From contig NZ_AQHN01000027.1 in assembly GCF_000359745.1 (NCBI RefSeq), positions 1-64,000 on the forward strand: 64,000 bases of DNA. The letters run 5' to 3'. This document shows, one piece after another, positions 8,027 to 17,248 of the stretch (within the stretch, counting starts at the first letter, position 1; each line of letters begins with the position of its first letter). Source of the stretch: Rhizobium freirei PRF 81 (GTDB taxonomy: Bacteria > Pseudomonadota > Alphaproteobacteria > Rhizobiales > Rhizobiaceae). The notes under the pieces are model-generated. The model was not told the origin of the DNA. It saw only the letters and a list, made by a program, of their open reading frames with translations, and did not search any database. Both the position numbers and the translations under genes were made by a program.

Positions 8027-8757
8027 CGGACAGCCTCCCATTTGCATTGCTGAGGCTCGACTGCATGAAACCGTTCCTCGCGCCATTTTCCAAACCATAT
8101 GCTGGATCGCTTCCTTCGCCCGGTTTTCGCCTCCTCGGCCAAAATGGCGCGCACGACCCTCTACCAGAGATGCAGAATATTCCACCACAACTTCTCTGCG
8201 TTGTGATAGATTTCGAGCGCAGCGGTCGTTATGTCTGTTCGGCATCTGTTGGTGCCTGCGCAGTATTGCCTGAGTAAAGGTGATGACGGTCGATATTAAT
8301 GTGTCGTTATATTCTATTTTTCAGTAACCATAACGGGTAATCAGCGATATTGTGTTTTTTTGCTTTTTTGTACTGGTTGTTTTGCGATCTGGATCTGCAA
8401 ATGCCTGGAATTGAGATATGGAGTTGAAGCCGAGTTGATCGGCAGCTCGTTGTATCCAACGGCCCTTTCCTGAATGGATCTGTAACAGATCGGTTACCTT
8501 TTCAGCGTCTGTGAAAGCTTTGTTGACCTGATTCTCTCCGGTGAATCAGGCGAAAGATCGAAAATCTGCCGCGACAAGTCTATTCCGCAGGTTCTCATAA
8601 GTAAGCCTTCTAACCTATTATTAACGCGCTATGCTGGCTTAGATTATCTCTCGTTTATGTCTTATAGGCCGCAAGAATTATCATGAGAGATCTGAATATT
8701 GATTGCGAGAATACACCCGGATTTTTTGTCATGACATGAAGCGAGAACGAGAATAAT
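8027..8757. other. AT-rich intergenic region, no gene seen
   Basis: About 730 bases between the repeat protein gene and the LuxR-type regulator, with markedly AT-rich DNA from about 8281 onward compared with flanking genes. No open frame shows family features. A weak inverted repeat (AGCCTC/GAGGCT, about 8031-8055) could end the preceding transcript. The low GC fits a regulatory region or transferred DNA. Confidence 0.4.
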
Positions 8758-9546
8758 ATGAATTGCTGTTGGGTTGCAAATATTCGGGGGAACACGCAGG
8801 TGTCCAACAGTGCTAAATCTAAGCGCCATATGCGGCGCAATGCACCAACTGTTATTGTTATTCAACATTCTACACTGGCGCGAACGACAGTGGTGAAGCT
8901 TCTTGAGGGTGAACTCGCCGGTTGGAATTTTATCGATATGATCTCAACTGAGAGTCTCGACAAAGCTCTTGGGGTTGAGGTGCGTTTGATTGCGCTAGAT
9001 CTGGCCGGCAGAGATGTTGAGAGTACCAGCCTGCGTGATGATCTCGCGGCAATTACTGCACGTTTTCCTGAGGCTCCTATCACGTTGCTCTCAGGTACGG
9101 ATGACGTCGACATAGCCCGTCAGGCGCTCAAGATAGGCATCCGCGGCTTTTTCTCGACTTCACTTCCCATTGACATTGCCCTTGCCGGCCTTCGTCTCGT
9201 TCTGGCGGGAGGAACATTCTGTCCACAACTATTGGGAGCCGTTACAAACGGCTTAAGTGGGCATAACGAGCATAGCTCAGCCAAAAATGAAGCCGAAAAA
9301 AGCTTAGATGATAGGGCGCAGTACTTAGCGATTGCCGAGTTCACCCCCCGGGAGGCGGATGTCCTCGCGGAGTTACAATGCGGTTGCTCAAATAAGGTAA
9401 TTGCAGGAAAACTCAATTTGTCGGGGCACACGGTGAAGATGCATTTGCAGCACATAATGCGTAAGTTGCAGGCGCAGAACCGCACCGAAGTGGTTGCTCG
9501 CTTAGTTCGAAGAGCCTCCAGCGCGCATGACGCCTCGCCGAATTAG
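8758..9546 (+). CDS. LuxR/NarL-family regulator with degenerate receiver
   Basis: The C-terminal LuxR helix-turn-helix is clear (FTPREADVLAELQCGCSNKV, then SGHTVKMHLQHIMRKL, about residues 194-250 of 262). The N-terminal half has a response-regulator fold pattern, but key residues are missing. The acidic pair after the first strand is replaced by IQHS, and the conserved Lys near GFFSTS is absent, although an Asp remains in LIALDLAG. It may act without phosphorylation. A start at the later ATG before RRNAPTVIVI is also possible. It sits beside the glycine-rich/type I secretion genes and is the best local candidate for controlling them. Confidence 0.85.
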   Translation: MNCCWVANIRGNTQVSNSAKSKRHMRRNAPTVIVIQHSTLARTTVVKLLEGELAGWNFIDMISTESLDKALGVEVRLIALDLAGRDVESTSLRDDLAAITARFPEAPITLLSGTDDVDIARQALKIGIRGFFSTSLPIDIALAGLRLVLAGGTFCPQLLGAVTNGLSGHNEHSSAKNEAEKSLDDRAQYLAIAEFTPREADVLAELQCGCSNKVIAGKLNLSGHTVKMHLQHIMRKLQAQNRTEVVARLVRRASSAHDASPN

Positions 9547-9704
9547 GCGGTGCCGCCAGTACCGGAGAGCTGTCGCAGCGTTTTGGTTGGGTTTCTGAGC
9601 ACGGTCTGACCCTGGCATGGGCGCAGAAGATTGCTCCGTGACTCGTACCGTTGCAACCGATGAGGAACGGCAGACCCGCGCTGTCATCTCATTGAGGCCG
9701 GCTT

Positions 9705-9946
9705 CAGATCAGCGTTCGCGCAATGGCGACGCGCTGGCGTTGACCGCCTGACAAGGCTTACGGCTTGCGCGAAAGCAGGTGATCGCCTAGCCCGATATGG
9801 GCCAGCACTTCGCGGACCCTCTCCGTCTGCTCCGCGCGTGTTTCGCCGTCGAACCTGTCGAGCGGCTCGCACACCGGCTGCTCGACCTTCCAGGCCGGAT
9901 CGAGCGATGTGAATGGATTTTGCAAGTTTCGTAATCGACGGCACCA
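9705..9946 (-). pseudogene. Relic of a dipeptide/oligopeptide ABC transporter ATPase
   Basis: Reading the minus strand from about 9946 gives LQNPFTSLDPAWKVEQPV, then RVREVLAHIGLGDHLLSRKP, an in-frame stop, and [17 protein letters not shown] before another stop at 9705. These are the Q-loop-to-signature parts of an oligopeptide-type ATPase. Walker A, Walker B and the C-terminus are missing, and a stop interrupts the fragment, so it is non-functional. Confidence 0.75.
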
Positions 9947-10149
9947 GCCTCAACGCCGGCGCCCTGATCTCCGGTATCGACTTCGCGGCGACCGGCTGGC
10001 GATCTGCCGCCATGGTCACGGTCTTGATATCGCGCAGCAGGTCTACCGTTGAGAAATTTTGCATCATCCGGATACTTCATATTGTGCTAATGTACAAATT
10101 ATTTGATTATTTGATAAGGGCAAGCTCCCGGGCGACGGTTCGAAGCTGT

Positions 10150-11271
10150 TCAAGGGCGAGGTAGTTTCTGGAAGCGCTCCACCCGAAAGTCCTCCATTGG
10201 GATGTCTGTTCTCCCCTTTTCCATGATCTCGGCCATAACGTCGCCGACACCGGGGCCGAGCTGGAACCCATGTCCGGAAAAGCCAAAAGCGTGGAAGAGG
10301 CCGGCCGTCGTTGAGGACGGCCCCATCACCGGGAGGCCGTCTTCGACATAGCCCTCGCAACCTGACCAAGTGCGGATCACGGCAGCGTTTCTCAGCGCTG
10401 GAAACAGCGGTAATAGCGAGCGGAGCTGACTGGGTAGCCGAGCGGGATCCGCTTTGGCGTATCCGGTATCGAGTGAAACGTCCGTGCGTTCGGCACCGCC
10501 TCCGAAGACGATGTTGCCCCTTTCCACCTGCCGCAGATAGCCACCACCATGATCGTGGGCCCAGACGCCGACGACTGGGAGAACGCGATGGGGAAGGGGT
10601 TCCGTTACGCCCATCTGCGGGCCTTTGGCGACCATTGGGACGGTCTCTCCGAACAGACCCGCGATACGCGCGCCCCAGGCTCCCGTGGCGTTCAGCAACA
10701 TCGAGGCGGCATACACGCCCTTGGACGTTTCGACCTGGAAACCGTATTCGCTTTTCCTGACGGCTTCGACTTCGATGTTTTCGACGATGTCGGCTCCCAG
10801 TTTTCGCGCTGCGTCTGCAAAGGCTGGTGCAATGAGACGTGGGTTGCCGCTTCCATCTTTTGGCGAGAATGATGCTGCGATGGCTTCCGGCCCGATGCCG
10901 GGGAAACGGGCGCGCACGTCCTTCGCGGTGAGTTCTTCGAGCTCCAGCCCCCACGGCCGGGCGTCCTCGGCGAAAGACCGCATCGCCCTGAGACCTTCAT
11001 GGCTGAATATCAGCCGCAAATGGCCGGTCGCGCGGAATTCCACATCGCGTCCAAGCATGGTGGCGAGCTGGTCCCATAGGGCGAGCGAGCGATGCGCAAG
11101 CGGCAATTGCGGAAGATATCGCCCGCTTCGACGTATATTGCCGAAGGAAGCCACCGTTGCACCGCTGCCGACACGATTACGTTCGATGAGCGTCGTACGC
11201 ACACCGCGTCGGGCGAGAAAGAAGGCTGATGCGGCCCCAATGAGCCCGCCTCCCAGCACGATAGCATCCAT
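10150..11271 (-). CDS. DadA-like FAD-dependent amine/amino acid oxidoreductase
   Basis: The 373-residue protein is a member of the glycine oxidase/D-amino acid dehydrogenase family. It opens with the FAD-binding GGGLIGAASAFFLARRG and ends with the family pattern FGFSGHGFQLGPGVGD. It is probably membrane-associated or cytosolic and oxidises a C-N bond. It is divergent from the hyuA-hyuB-ferredoxin-FAD operon across a region with two matching palindromes, so shared control is likely. With the subunits at 15552 and 15872 it would complete an opine-oxidase/HcnABC-type trimer, acting as the beta (HcnC) subunit. The DadA-like protein at 18241 is the alternative. Confidence 0.85.
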   Translation of the reverse strand: MDAIVLGGGLIGAASAFFLARRGVRTTLIERNRVGSGATVASFGNIRRSGRYLPQLPLAHRSLALWDQLATMLGRDVEFRATGHLRLIFSHEGLRAMRSFAEDARPWGLELEELTAKDVRARFPGIGPEAIAASFSPKDGSGNPRLIAPAFADAARKLGADIVENIEVEAVRKSEYGFQVETSKGVYAASMLLNATGAWGARIAGLFGETVPMVAKGPQMGVTEPLPHRVLPVVGVWAHDHGGGYLRQVERGNIVFGGGAERTDVSLDTGYAKADPARLPSQLRSLLPLFPALRNAAVIRTWSGCEGYVEDGLPVMGPSSTTAGLFHAFGFSGHGFQLGPGVGDVMAEIMEKGRTDIPMEDFRVERFQKLPRP

Positions 11272-11352
11272 CGGGATCCTCCAGAGGCTTAAAACGACCT
11301 CCAGCTTGTCCGATCCGGCTTGGCGCTGTCAAAGTCGAGATCCTGGCAAGCC

Positions 11353-11369
11353 CATAAGTCCGGCCTATG
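11353..11369. promoter_or_regulatory. Candidate operator, imperfect copy
   Basis: CATAAGTCCGGCCTATG, flanked by CC and GG, is an imperfect palindrome whose left arm equals that of the perfect site at 11387-11403. The centres are 34 bases apart. It lies between the divergent DadA-like gene and hyuA. Confidence 0.5.
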
Positions 11370-11386
11370 GGTTGTTCGCCTCAAAG

Positions 11387-11403
11387 CATAAGTCCGACTT
11401 ATG
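11387..11403. promoter_or_regulatory. Perfect palindromic operator CATAAGTC-C-GACTTATG
   Basis: Eight-base arms with a one-base centre form a perfect palindrome about 77 bases before hyuA. The inner GTCCGAC fits the GT-N3-AC pattern of FadR-type GntR sites. Which regulator binds is not shown by the sequence; LysR (17249) and Lrp (19798) genes are near, and a GntR gene is further away. Confidence 0.6.
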
Positions 11404-11479
11404 ACCCTTGGCGTTTTCGCTCTTGGACCTGCCCGACCCCTCCATGCCAGTCTTGTGACAGTCAACGAAAGGAACGGAC

Positions 11480-13561
11480 ATGGCGGACGCGACCGGGCAA
11501 GGCAGACCAGCCTCACAGCAGGATTGGAAGATCGGCGTCGATATCGGCGGCACATTCATCGATTTCTGTGCACTGGAAACCCGCTCGGGTCGGATCGCTT
11601 CATTGAAAGTACTGACGACGCCCGACGATCCTGGTGCCGAGCTGATGACCGGACTTTCGCTGCTTGCCGAGCGGGAGGGATTGCGGCCCGAGGCTATCAG
11701 CCGCTTCGTTCACGGCACGACCGTCGGCATCAACACTGTTATCCAGCGCCGAGGCGTTTCGCTCGCGCTCATGACGAATGCCGGTTTCGAGGACGTCATC
11801 GAGCTGGCCCGGTTGAGAATGCCGGATGTGTATTCGCTTTTCTGTTCGCGGCCGGACCAGCTCATCGCGCGTGACATGATCTTCGGCATCCCCGTACGGC
11901 TGCGGGCCGATGGCAGCCAAACGCAGGCGCCGGACATGAACGCAGTCGCAACGGCTGTGGCCGCGGCCAGAGCGAAGGGCGCTGCGGGTATCATCGTATC
12001 CTTCCTGCATTCCTGGCGGGATGATGCGCAGGAAACGGCGGTCAAGACCGAAATCGAAAGGCTGGCGCCTGATCTCTTCGTTTTCGCGTCCTCGGAAGTG
12101 TGGCCTGTCATTCGCGAATACGAACGGACGACGACGGCGATCCTCAACGGGTATGTCCACCCGAGGGTTTCCGGCTATCTGACCGCTCTCGAGGATAAGC
12201 TCGCATCGCAAGGTGTGAAAGCGCCGGCCTTGTTGACCAAGTCGAACGGTGGGGTGATGAACGCGGCAGAAGGCAAGCGTTCCTGTGTCCAGATGCTGCT
12301 CTCCGGTACGGCTTCGGGCGTGATCGGCGCCGCCTGGCTGGCGCGCCGCGCCGGTGAAAAACATATCCTGACCTTGGATATAGGCGGCACCTCGGCGGAT
12401 TTCGCGCTGATCGTCGACGGAGAGCCGCAATTTGGTACGGGCGAACTGATCGGCGAGTTCCCGCTTCATATTCCCTCGGTTTCGGTCAGCTCGATCGGCA
12501 TCGGCGGCGGCTCCATTGCCGGTATCGACGCGCAAGGTGTCTTGCGGGTTGGGCCGGAATCGGCGGGCTCGACGCCAGGTCCGGCCTGCTACGATCGGGG
12601 CGGTGAGCAGGTAACCGTTACCGACGCCATGGCTGTCTGCGGCTGGCTCGGGCATAGTCAGATGGCCTATGGTCAGCTGCAGATCGACGTAGGGCTGGCG
12701 CGGGCGGCGATGGCGAAGCTCGCCGAACGTATCGGCCGCTCTGTCGAAGAGGCGGCGCAGGCGATACTCGACATCGCGATTTCGGAAATGTTCGTCGAAG
12801 TGGAAAAGCTCGCATCGCGAGCCGGGGTCGATTTGAGAGAATTCACCCTGATGCCGTTCGGCGGCGGCGGCCCCATGCTGGGCGCCTTCCTGGCTAATGA
12901 ATTCCGCATGGCGAAAGTCATCGGGCCGCCGCGTCCGGGTGTGGTGTCGGCGCTTGGCGGTCTGGTCGCGGATTTGCGCGGCGATTTCATTCGCACGGTT
13001 TTCACCCATCTGTCGCCGGAGGCCGTGCCTCTGCTGCGCAGCTCCCTGGAGGCCCTGTGTTCCGAGGGGCGCAGCTGGCTTATCAAGCAGGGGCATGAGG
13101 GGCCTGCCGAACTGCAGATATCCGCCGACATGCGTTACGTCGGCCAAAGCTTCGAAATTGAAGTTCCAGTGGAAGTCGCTTGGCTGGCGGAAGGCAATCT
13201 CGCGGCCATGGAAGAGGCGTTCCACGCCATGCATGCCCGCCTCTATGATTTTGCCGATCTGGATGGGGAGATCGAACTGGTCAACTTGCGTCTGTCGGCC
13301 ATCGGTGCTGGACCGGCATTGCAAACGACCGTTGTCCTCGACGCGGTTGCGGGCGCCGCCGAGCCGGAGCGCGAAATCCCGGTCTACACCGGAAAGGCGT
13401 TCGAATGGATCGGACTCTATCGACGTGACCTGTTACGTCCAGGCGATCGTTTCAGCGGTCCTGCAGTGGTCGCCCAGGATGATACGACTTTCGCCATTCC
13501 GGCCGGCGCCCAGGTGAAGGTTGACAGTCACCTGAACCTTCACCTCACCTTCTCGGAGTAA
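11480..13561 (+). CDS. hyuA: Hydantoinase/5-oxoprolinase subunit A (HyuA family)
   Basis: This 693-residue protein is the ATP-binding subunit of the hydantoinase A/oxoprolinase family, which opens a cyclic amide at the cost of ATP. It starts with the ASKHA-type nucleotide motif GVDIGGTFIDF, then FVHGTTVGINTVIQRRG, and a second phosphate motif LTLDIGGTSADFALI. The length is normal for HyuA. It is the first gene of an operon with hyuB 5 bases on, then ferredoxin and FAD subunits. The substrate could be hydantoin, N-methylhydantoin, 5-oxoproline or a related ring; the sequence does not settle which. Confidence 0.92.
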   Translation: MADATGQGRPASQQDWKIGVDIGGTFIDFCALETRSGRIASLKVLTTPDDPGAELMTGLSLLAEREGLRPEAISRFVHGTTVGINTVIQRRGVSLALMTNAGFEDVIELARLRMPDVYSLFCSRPDQLIARDMIFGIPVRLRADGSQTQAPDMNAVATAVAAARAKGAAGIIVSFLHSWRDDAQETAVKTEIERLAPDLFVFASSEVWPVIREYERTTTAILNGYVHPRVSGYLTALEDKLASQGVKAPALLTKSNGGVMNAAEGKRSCVQMLLSGTASGVIGAAWLARRAGEKHILTLDIGGTSADFALIVDGEPQFGTGELIGEFPLHIPSVSVSSIGIGGGSIAGIDAQGVLRVGPESAGSTPGPACYDRGGEQVTVTDAMAVCGWLGHSQMAYGQLQIDVGLARAAMAKLAERIGRSVEEAAQAILDIAISEMFVEVEKLASRAGVDLREFTLMPFGGGGPMLGAFLANEFRMAKVIGPPRPGVVSALGGLVADLRGDFIRTVFTHLSPEAVPLLRSSLEALCSEGRSWLIKQGHEGPAELQISADMRYVGQSFEIEVPVEVAWLAEGNLAAMEEAFHAMHARLYDFADLDGEIELVNLRLSAIGAGPALQTTVVLDAVAGAAEPEREIPVYTGKAFEWIGLYRRDLLRPGDRFSGPAVVAQDDTTFAIPAGAQVKVDSHLNLHLTFSE

Positions 13562-13566
13562 CGGAC

Positions 13567-15555
13567 ATGTTCGACCAATTGAACCTTCGAGTGTTCGCCA
13601 ACCATACCCGGGCTGCCGCCGAGAACATGGCCTATACGCTGCAGCGGACGGCGCATTCGGCCTTCGTCAAGGAGACCGAGGACTTCACGGTCATGCTGAT
13701 CAACCGCAGGGGTGAAACCTTCGGCGTGCCGATGGGGCTTGGCGCGACCTGGTATCCGGGACTGACCTACACGCGGGCCATCGAGATGATCGGGGATTAC
13801 AAGCCGGGCGATGTGGCCTTCACCAACGACCCCTATTCCTGTTTCGTGGCGACCCATGCGCCAGACACCCATCTCTGGAAGCCGGTCTTCTTCGATGGTG
13901 ATATCATCGCCTGGACCGGTGGTCACATCCACAATACGGACATGGGCGGTGCCGTGCCGGCCTCCCTGTCACGGGCGCTGACGGAAATCCATCAGGAAGG
14001 CATTCGCTTTCCGCCGATGAAGCTGGTCAACGAGGGTGTCTTCGACGAGGATATCCTGAAAATCATGACCACCAACGTGCGCAAACCCGACCTGAACATC
14101 GGTGACATCAAGGCGCTGGTCGGTGCCTTGAACACCGGCGAACGAAAAATCCTCGCCATGGTCGAGAAGTTCGGCAAAGAGGCCTTCCTCAAGGGTGCCG
14201 AAGTGCTGCTGGACCACGCCGAAGCGCAGGCTCGCGATCTCCTGCGAACCATGCCGGATGGCACTTGGGAATTTGTCGATTATGCCGACGAGGATTCCGT
14301 CGAAGCCAATCCTTGTCGTCTGAAGCTGACGCTGACGATCAAGGGCGATGAGGCCATACTCGACTTCACCGGCTCCGATCCGCAGCTTGGTTCGTCGCTC
14401 AACGTTCCGTCGGGCGGGGATCCGCGCCACACCATGCTGCTGGTCGGCGTCTACTACATTCTCTATACGCTCAACCCCAAAATCCTTCTTAACACTGGAT
14501 TGACGCGTCCATTCACCTGCATCGCGCCTCAGGGAAGCGTTCTCAATCCGGTGTCGCCGGCAGCGGTCGGGATGCGTTCGCTTACCTGCGCACGTCTGCG
14601 CTCGGTGATCTTCGGCGCCTTCTGCCAGGCGGTTCCGGAACGGCTGCCCGCGGCGCCTGCCGGCAACAACTGCATTGTCAACGTCATGACCACGAACGAG
14701 CGGACAGGCCGCAGCGTAATTGCAGCAGTCAATCCGGTGGTCGGCGGCGGCGGTGGGATGCCGCATCGCGATGGAACGAACGGATCGGGCGCCGACGCGG
14801 CTTATCTGAAAAATACGCCGATCGAGATTACGGAAACCGAAGTGCCGATCGAATTCATCAAATACGGGCTCGCAAAGGACAGCGGCGGCGCCGGCCGCTG
14901 GCGCGGCGGCCTTGCAACCGAGATGGCGTTCCGGGTTTTCACGCCCGACAGCCGTATCACGGCCCGCAACCGCGACCGCAGCTTCTTCCGTCCCTGGGGG
15001 CTGCTCGGCGGCAAGGCAGCAGGGCTGTCCGACATGGTGCTGAACCCCGGGCGCGAGGATTATCGCCGGCTCGGCAATATCGATACTGCCGTCCTGCAGC
15101 CGGGAGATGTGCTCGAGATCCGCTCCGCCGGAGGCGGTGGTCGCGGAAGCCCGCTGGAGCGCGAGATTTGGCGCGTGCTGCAGGATGTGGAGCGCGGTTA
15201 TGTTTCCCCTGAGGCTGCCGAGCGCGACTACGGCGTCGTCATTCGCGACGGCAAGGTGGACGAGGCCGAAACATCCCGTCTCAGGGCATCGCGTGTGGTT
15301 CCGGCTGCGCACTTCCATTATGGTGACGAGCGTGAAGGTTACGAGGCGCAATGGACGCCTGCGGCATACAACCTGCTCACCAATATCCTTGCCAGTCTTC
15401 CGATTCACTGGAGGTTCTTCACCAAGACGGAAATTTTCCGCCGGATGAAGGGGCGTGCGGGGCATGAGGGCGTGGCCGCGGCCCTTGCGGATGTACGCGT
15501 TCGTTTCCCGGAGATGCCGCAGGTTCGTCTCCAGATCAAGGAGGCTGCGGAATGA
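13567..15555 (+). CDS. hyuB: Hydantoinase/5-oxoprolinase subunit B (HyuB family)
   Basis: The 662-residue partner of HyuA. Family features include the N-terminal ENMAYTLQRTAHSAFVKETE, the stretch FTNDPYSCFVATHAPD and the Gly-rich ending of the catalytic part around RSAGGGGRGSPLERE. GGAG precedes the ATG. Its stop overlaps the ferredoxin gene start by four bases, so translation is coupled. The last 80-90 residues extend past the usual HyuB core and look helical. Confidence 0.92.
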   Translation: MFDQLNLRVFANHTRAAAENMAYTLQRTAHSAFVKETEDFTVMLINRRGETFGVPMGLGATWYPGLTYTRAIEMIGDYKPGDVAFTNDPYSCFVATHAPDTHLWKPVFFDGDIIAWTGGHIHNTDMGGAVPASLSRALTEIHQEGIRFPPMKLVNEGVFDEDILKIMTTNVRKPDLNIGDIKALVGALNTGERKILAMVEKFGKEAFLKGAEVLLDHAEAQARDLLRTMPDGTWEFVDYADEDSVEANPCRLKLTLTIKGDEAILDFTGSDPQLGSSLNVPSGGDPRHTMLLVGVYYILYTLNPKILLNTGLTRPFTCIAPQGSVLNPVSPAAVGMRSLTCARLRSVIFGAFCQAVPERLPAAPAGNNCIVNVMTTNERTGRSVIAAVNPVVGGGGGMPHRDGTNGSGADAAYLKNTPIEITETEVPIEFIKYGLAKDSGGAGRWRGGLATEMAFRVFTPDSRITARNRDRSFFRPWGLLGGKAAGLSDMVLNPGREDYRRLGNIDTAVLQPGDVLEIRSAGGGGRGSPLEREIWRVLQDVERGYVSPEAAERDYGVVIRDGKVDEAETSRLRASRVVPAAHFHYGDEREGYEAQWTPAAYNLLTNILASLPIHWRFFTKTEIFRRMKGRAGHEGVAAALADVRVRFPEMPQVRLQIKEAAE

Positions 15556-15875
15556 GCCAGGACCTGCGCCCGGCAAAAGAGGCGGGGCGCATCGTCCGTC
15601 TCGCGGAACATAGCCGACCGGTCGTCCGCTTTCTGCTGGATGGCATCCAATCCGAGGCTCTGGCCGGCGACACGGTTCTGACGGCCGTGCTGACATCCTC
15701 GGGCATTCTCCGGCAATCCGAGTTCGGGCCTGAAGGACGGGCGGGTTTCTGCCTGATGGGCGCTTGCCAGGACTGCTGGGTCTGGCAACAGGATGGAACC
15801 CGCCTGCGCGCCTGTTCGACCCTTATCGGCAATGGCATGTCGCTGATGACCCAAGCGCCCGGAGATTGGCCATGA
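15552..15875 (+). CDS. 2Fe-2S ferredoxin-like small subunit (HcnA/OoxC type)
   Basis: The 107-residue protein has the cysteine pattern GFCLMGACQDCWV followed by RACST, the plant-type 2Fe-2S arrangement found in small subunits of HCN synthase, opine oxidase and hydroxyproline dehydrogenase. It probably passes electrons within a complex with the FAD protein encoded next, which it overlaps by four bases (ATGA). Confidence 0.88.
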   Translation: MSQDLRPAKEAGRIVRLAEHSRPVVRFLLDGIQSEALAGDTVLTAVLTSSGILRQSEFGPEGRAGFCLMGACQDCWVWQQDGTRLRACSTLIGNGMSLMTQAPGDWP

Positions 15876-17242
15876 CCGTTTCAGGCGATCCGAAGGTGGT
15901 GATCGTCGGGGCAGGTCCGGCGGGCATTCGCGCAGCCGAACTTCTCGTGTCCGCGGGTATCCGGCCAGTCGTTGTCGACGAGGGGATGAAAGCCGGCGGT
16001 CAGATATACCGCCGACCGCCGGAAGGTTTTACGCGTTCGGCTGAGCAACTCTATGGATCGGAGGCCGGCAAAGCGCTCGCCCTTCATGACCTCTTCGATC
16101 GCATGGTGGCTTGCCGGGAGGTCGAATACTATCCCCAAAGTTCAGCGATGGCGCTTGCCGCCAATGTGCTGCACGTGCTCACGCCAGCCGGCCGCCGGGA
16201 GTTCGCCTATGATCGGCTGATACTTGCGACCGGCGCGACCGACCGGCTGGTGCCGCTACCTGGCTGGCAAGCTCCAGGCGTCTACAGTCTCGGTGCTATG
16301 CAGATCGCGCTGAAGGCACAAGGCGTCGCCTTGGGGCGAAGGATCGTCCTGGCGGGCTCCGGACCGCTGCTGACCCTCGTTGCGGCCCAGCTTCTGAAGG
16401 CTGGAGCGAATGTTGCGGCCGTTCTCGATACCTCCTCGGTTCGAAACCAGATCCTCGCCATTCCGGGCATGATGGCAAGGCCGGTCCTCGTCTTGCGGGG
16501 CCTGGCGATGCGGATGAAACTCGGCCGGTTGTATCGCGCAGGCGTGACGCTGAGGGATATCGTCAGCGACGAAAGCGGTCCGATGGCCGTTCGTTGGCGG
16601 GATGCTGGCGGAAGTGACCATCATACCGAATGCGACACGGTTGGCATTGGCTGGCACTTGAGGGCAGAAACGCAACTTGCCGGCCTGGCTCAATGCAGGT
16701 TCGGTTACGATCCGGCCTGGGCGCAATGGCTGCCGCAGGCGGATCGAATGGGCCGGTCCGGCGATGGTGTCTATCTTGCGGGTGATGGCCTGCGGATTCT
16801 TGGCGCGGATGGCGCGGAAGTTGCAGGACGGCTTGCTGCGAGTGCTTGCCTTGCCGATATGGGGCTGCCTTCGCCGGATCCGACGCGGGATCTCCGCCGG
16901 CTGGCCCGCTACGAGCGCTTTGCCCGGGCCATTGCCCGTGCCTTTCCCTGGCCTGCCAGCATGGTTCGGTCCATTCCCGATGAAACGACGGTTTGCCGCT
17001 GCGAAGGCATCAGCGCAGGCGATCTGCGCCAGAGTGTTGACCATGGCGGCGGTGAAGCAAACCGGGTGAAGTCGCTCGCGCGGGTGGGCATGGGGCGTTG
17101 TCAGGGGCGGTTTTGTCAACTCGCCAGCGCGGAACTGATCGCGGAGCGTGCGGGAACTTCGGTTAGTGACGTTGGTCGTCTGCGCGAGCAGGCGCCTGTC
17201 CGTCCTTTGCCCATAGGGGCCTGGATCGACGAAGCGTTGTGA
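15872..17242 (+). CDS. FAD/NAD(P)-binding oxidoreductase (HcnB/OoxA type)
   Basis: The 456-residue alpha-type subunit has an N-terminal FAD motif (VVIVGAGPAGIRAAELLVSAG) and a second dinucleotide motif (GRRIVLAGSGPLLTLVAAQLL). Its C-terminal BFD-like iron-sulfur domain has CRCEG and GRCQGRFCQ. Proteins of this layout pair with a small ferredoxin and a DadA-like subunit to oxidise opines, proline derivatives or glycine. The start at 15872 overlaps the ferredoxin stop; the open frame extends further upstream, but those codons lie inside the ferredoxin gene. The stop is 6 bases from the stop of the convergent LysR gene. Confidence 0.9.
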   Translation: MTVSGDPKVVIVGAGPAGIRAAELLVSAGIRPVVVDEGMKAGGQIYRRPPEGFTRSAEQLYGSEAGKALALHDLFDRMVACREVEYYPQSSAMALAANVLHVLTPAGRREFAYDRLILATGATDRLVPLPGWQAPGVYSLGAMQIALKAQGVALGRRIVLAGSGPLLTLVAAQLLKAGANVAAVLDTSSVRNQILAIPGMMARPVLVLRGLAMRMKLGRLYRAGVTLRDIVSDESGPMAVRWRDAGGSDHHTECDTVGIGWHLRAETQLAGLAQCRFGYDPAWAQWLPQADRMGRSGDGVYLAGDGLRILGADGAEVAGRLAASACLADMGLPSPDPTRDLRRLARYERFARAIARAFPWPASMVRSIPDETTVCRCEGISAGDLRQSVDHGGGEANRVKSLARVGMGRCQGRFCQLASAELIAERAGTSVSDVGRLREQAPVRPLPIGAWIDEAL

Positions 17243-17248
17243 TCGGGC

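Noticed and set aside
11600..13324. Long antisense frame inside hyuA
   Set aside because: High-GC codon bias creates long antisense frames; no domain was seen and the sense gene is clear.
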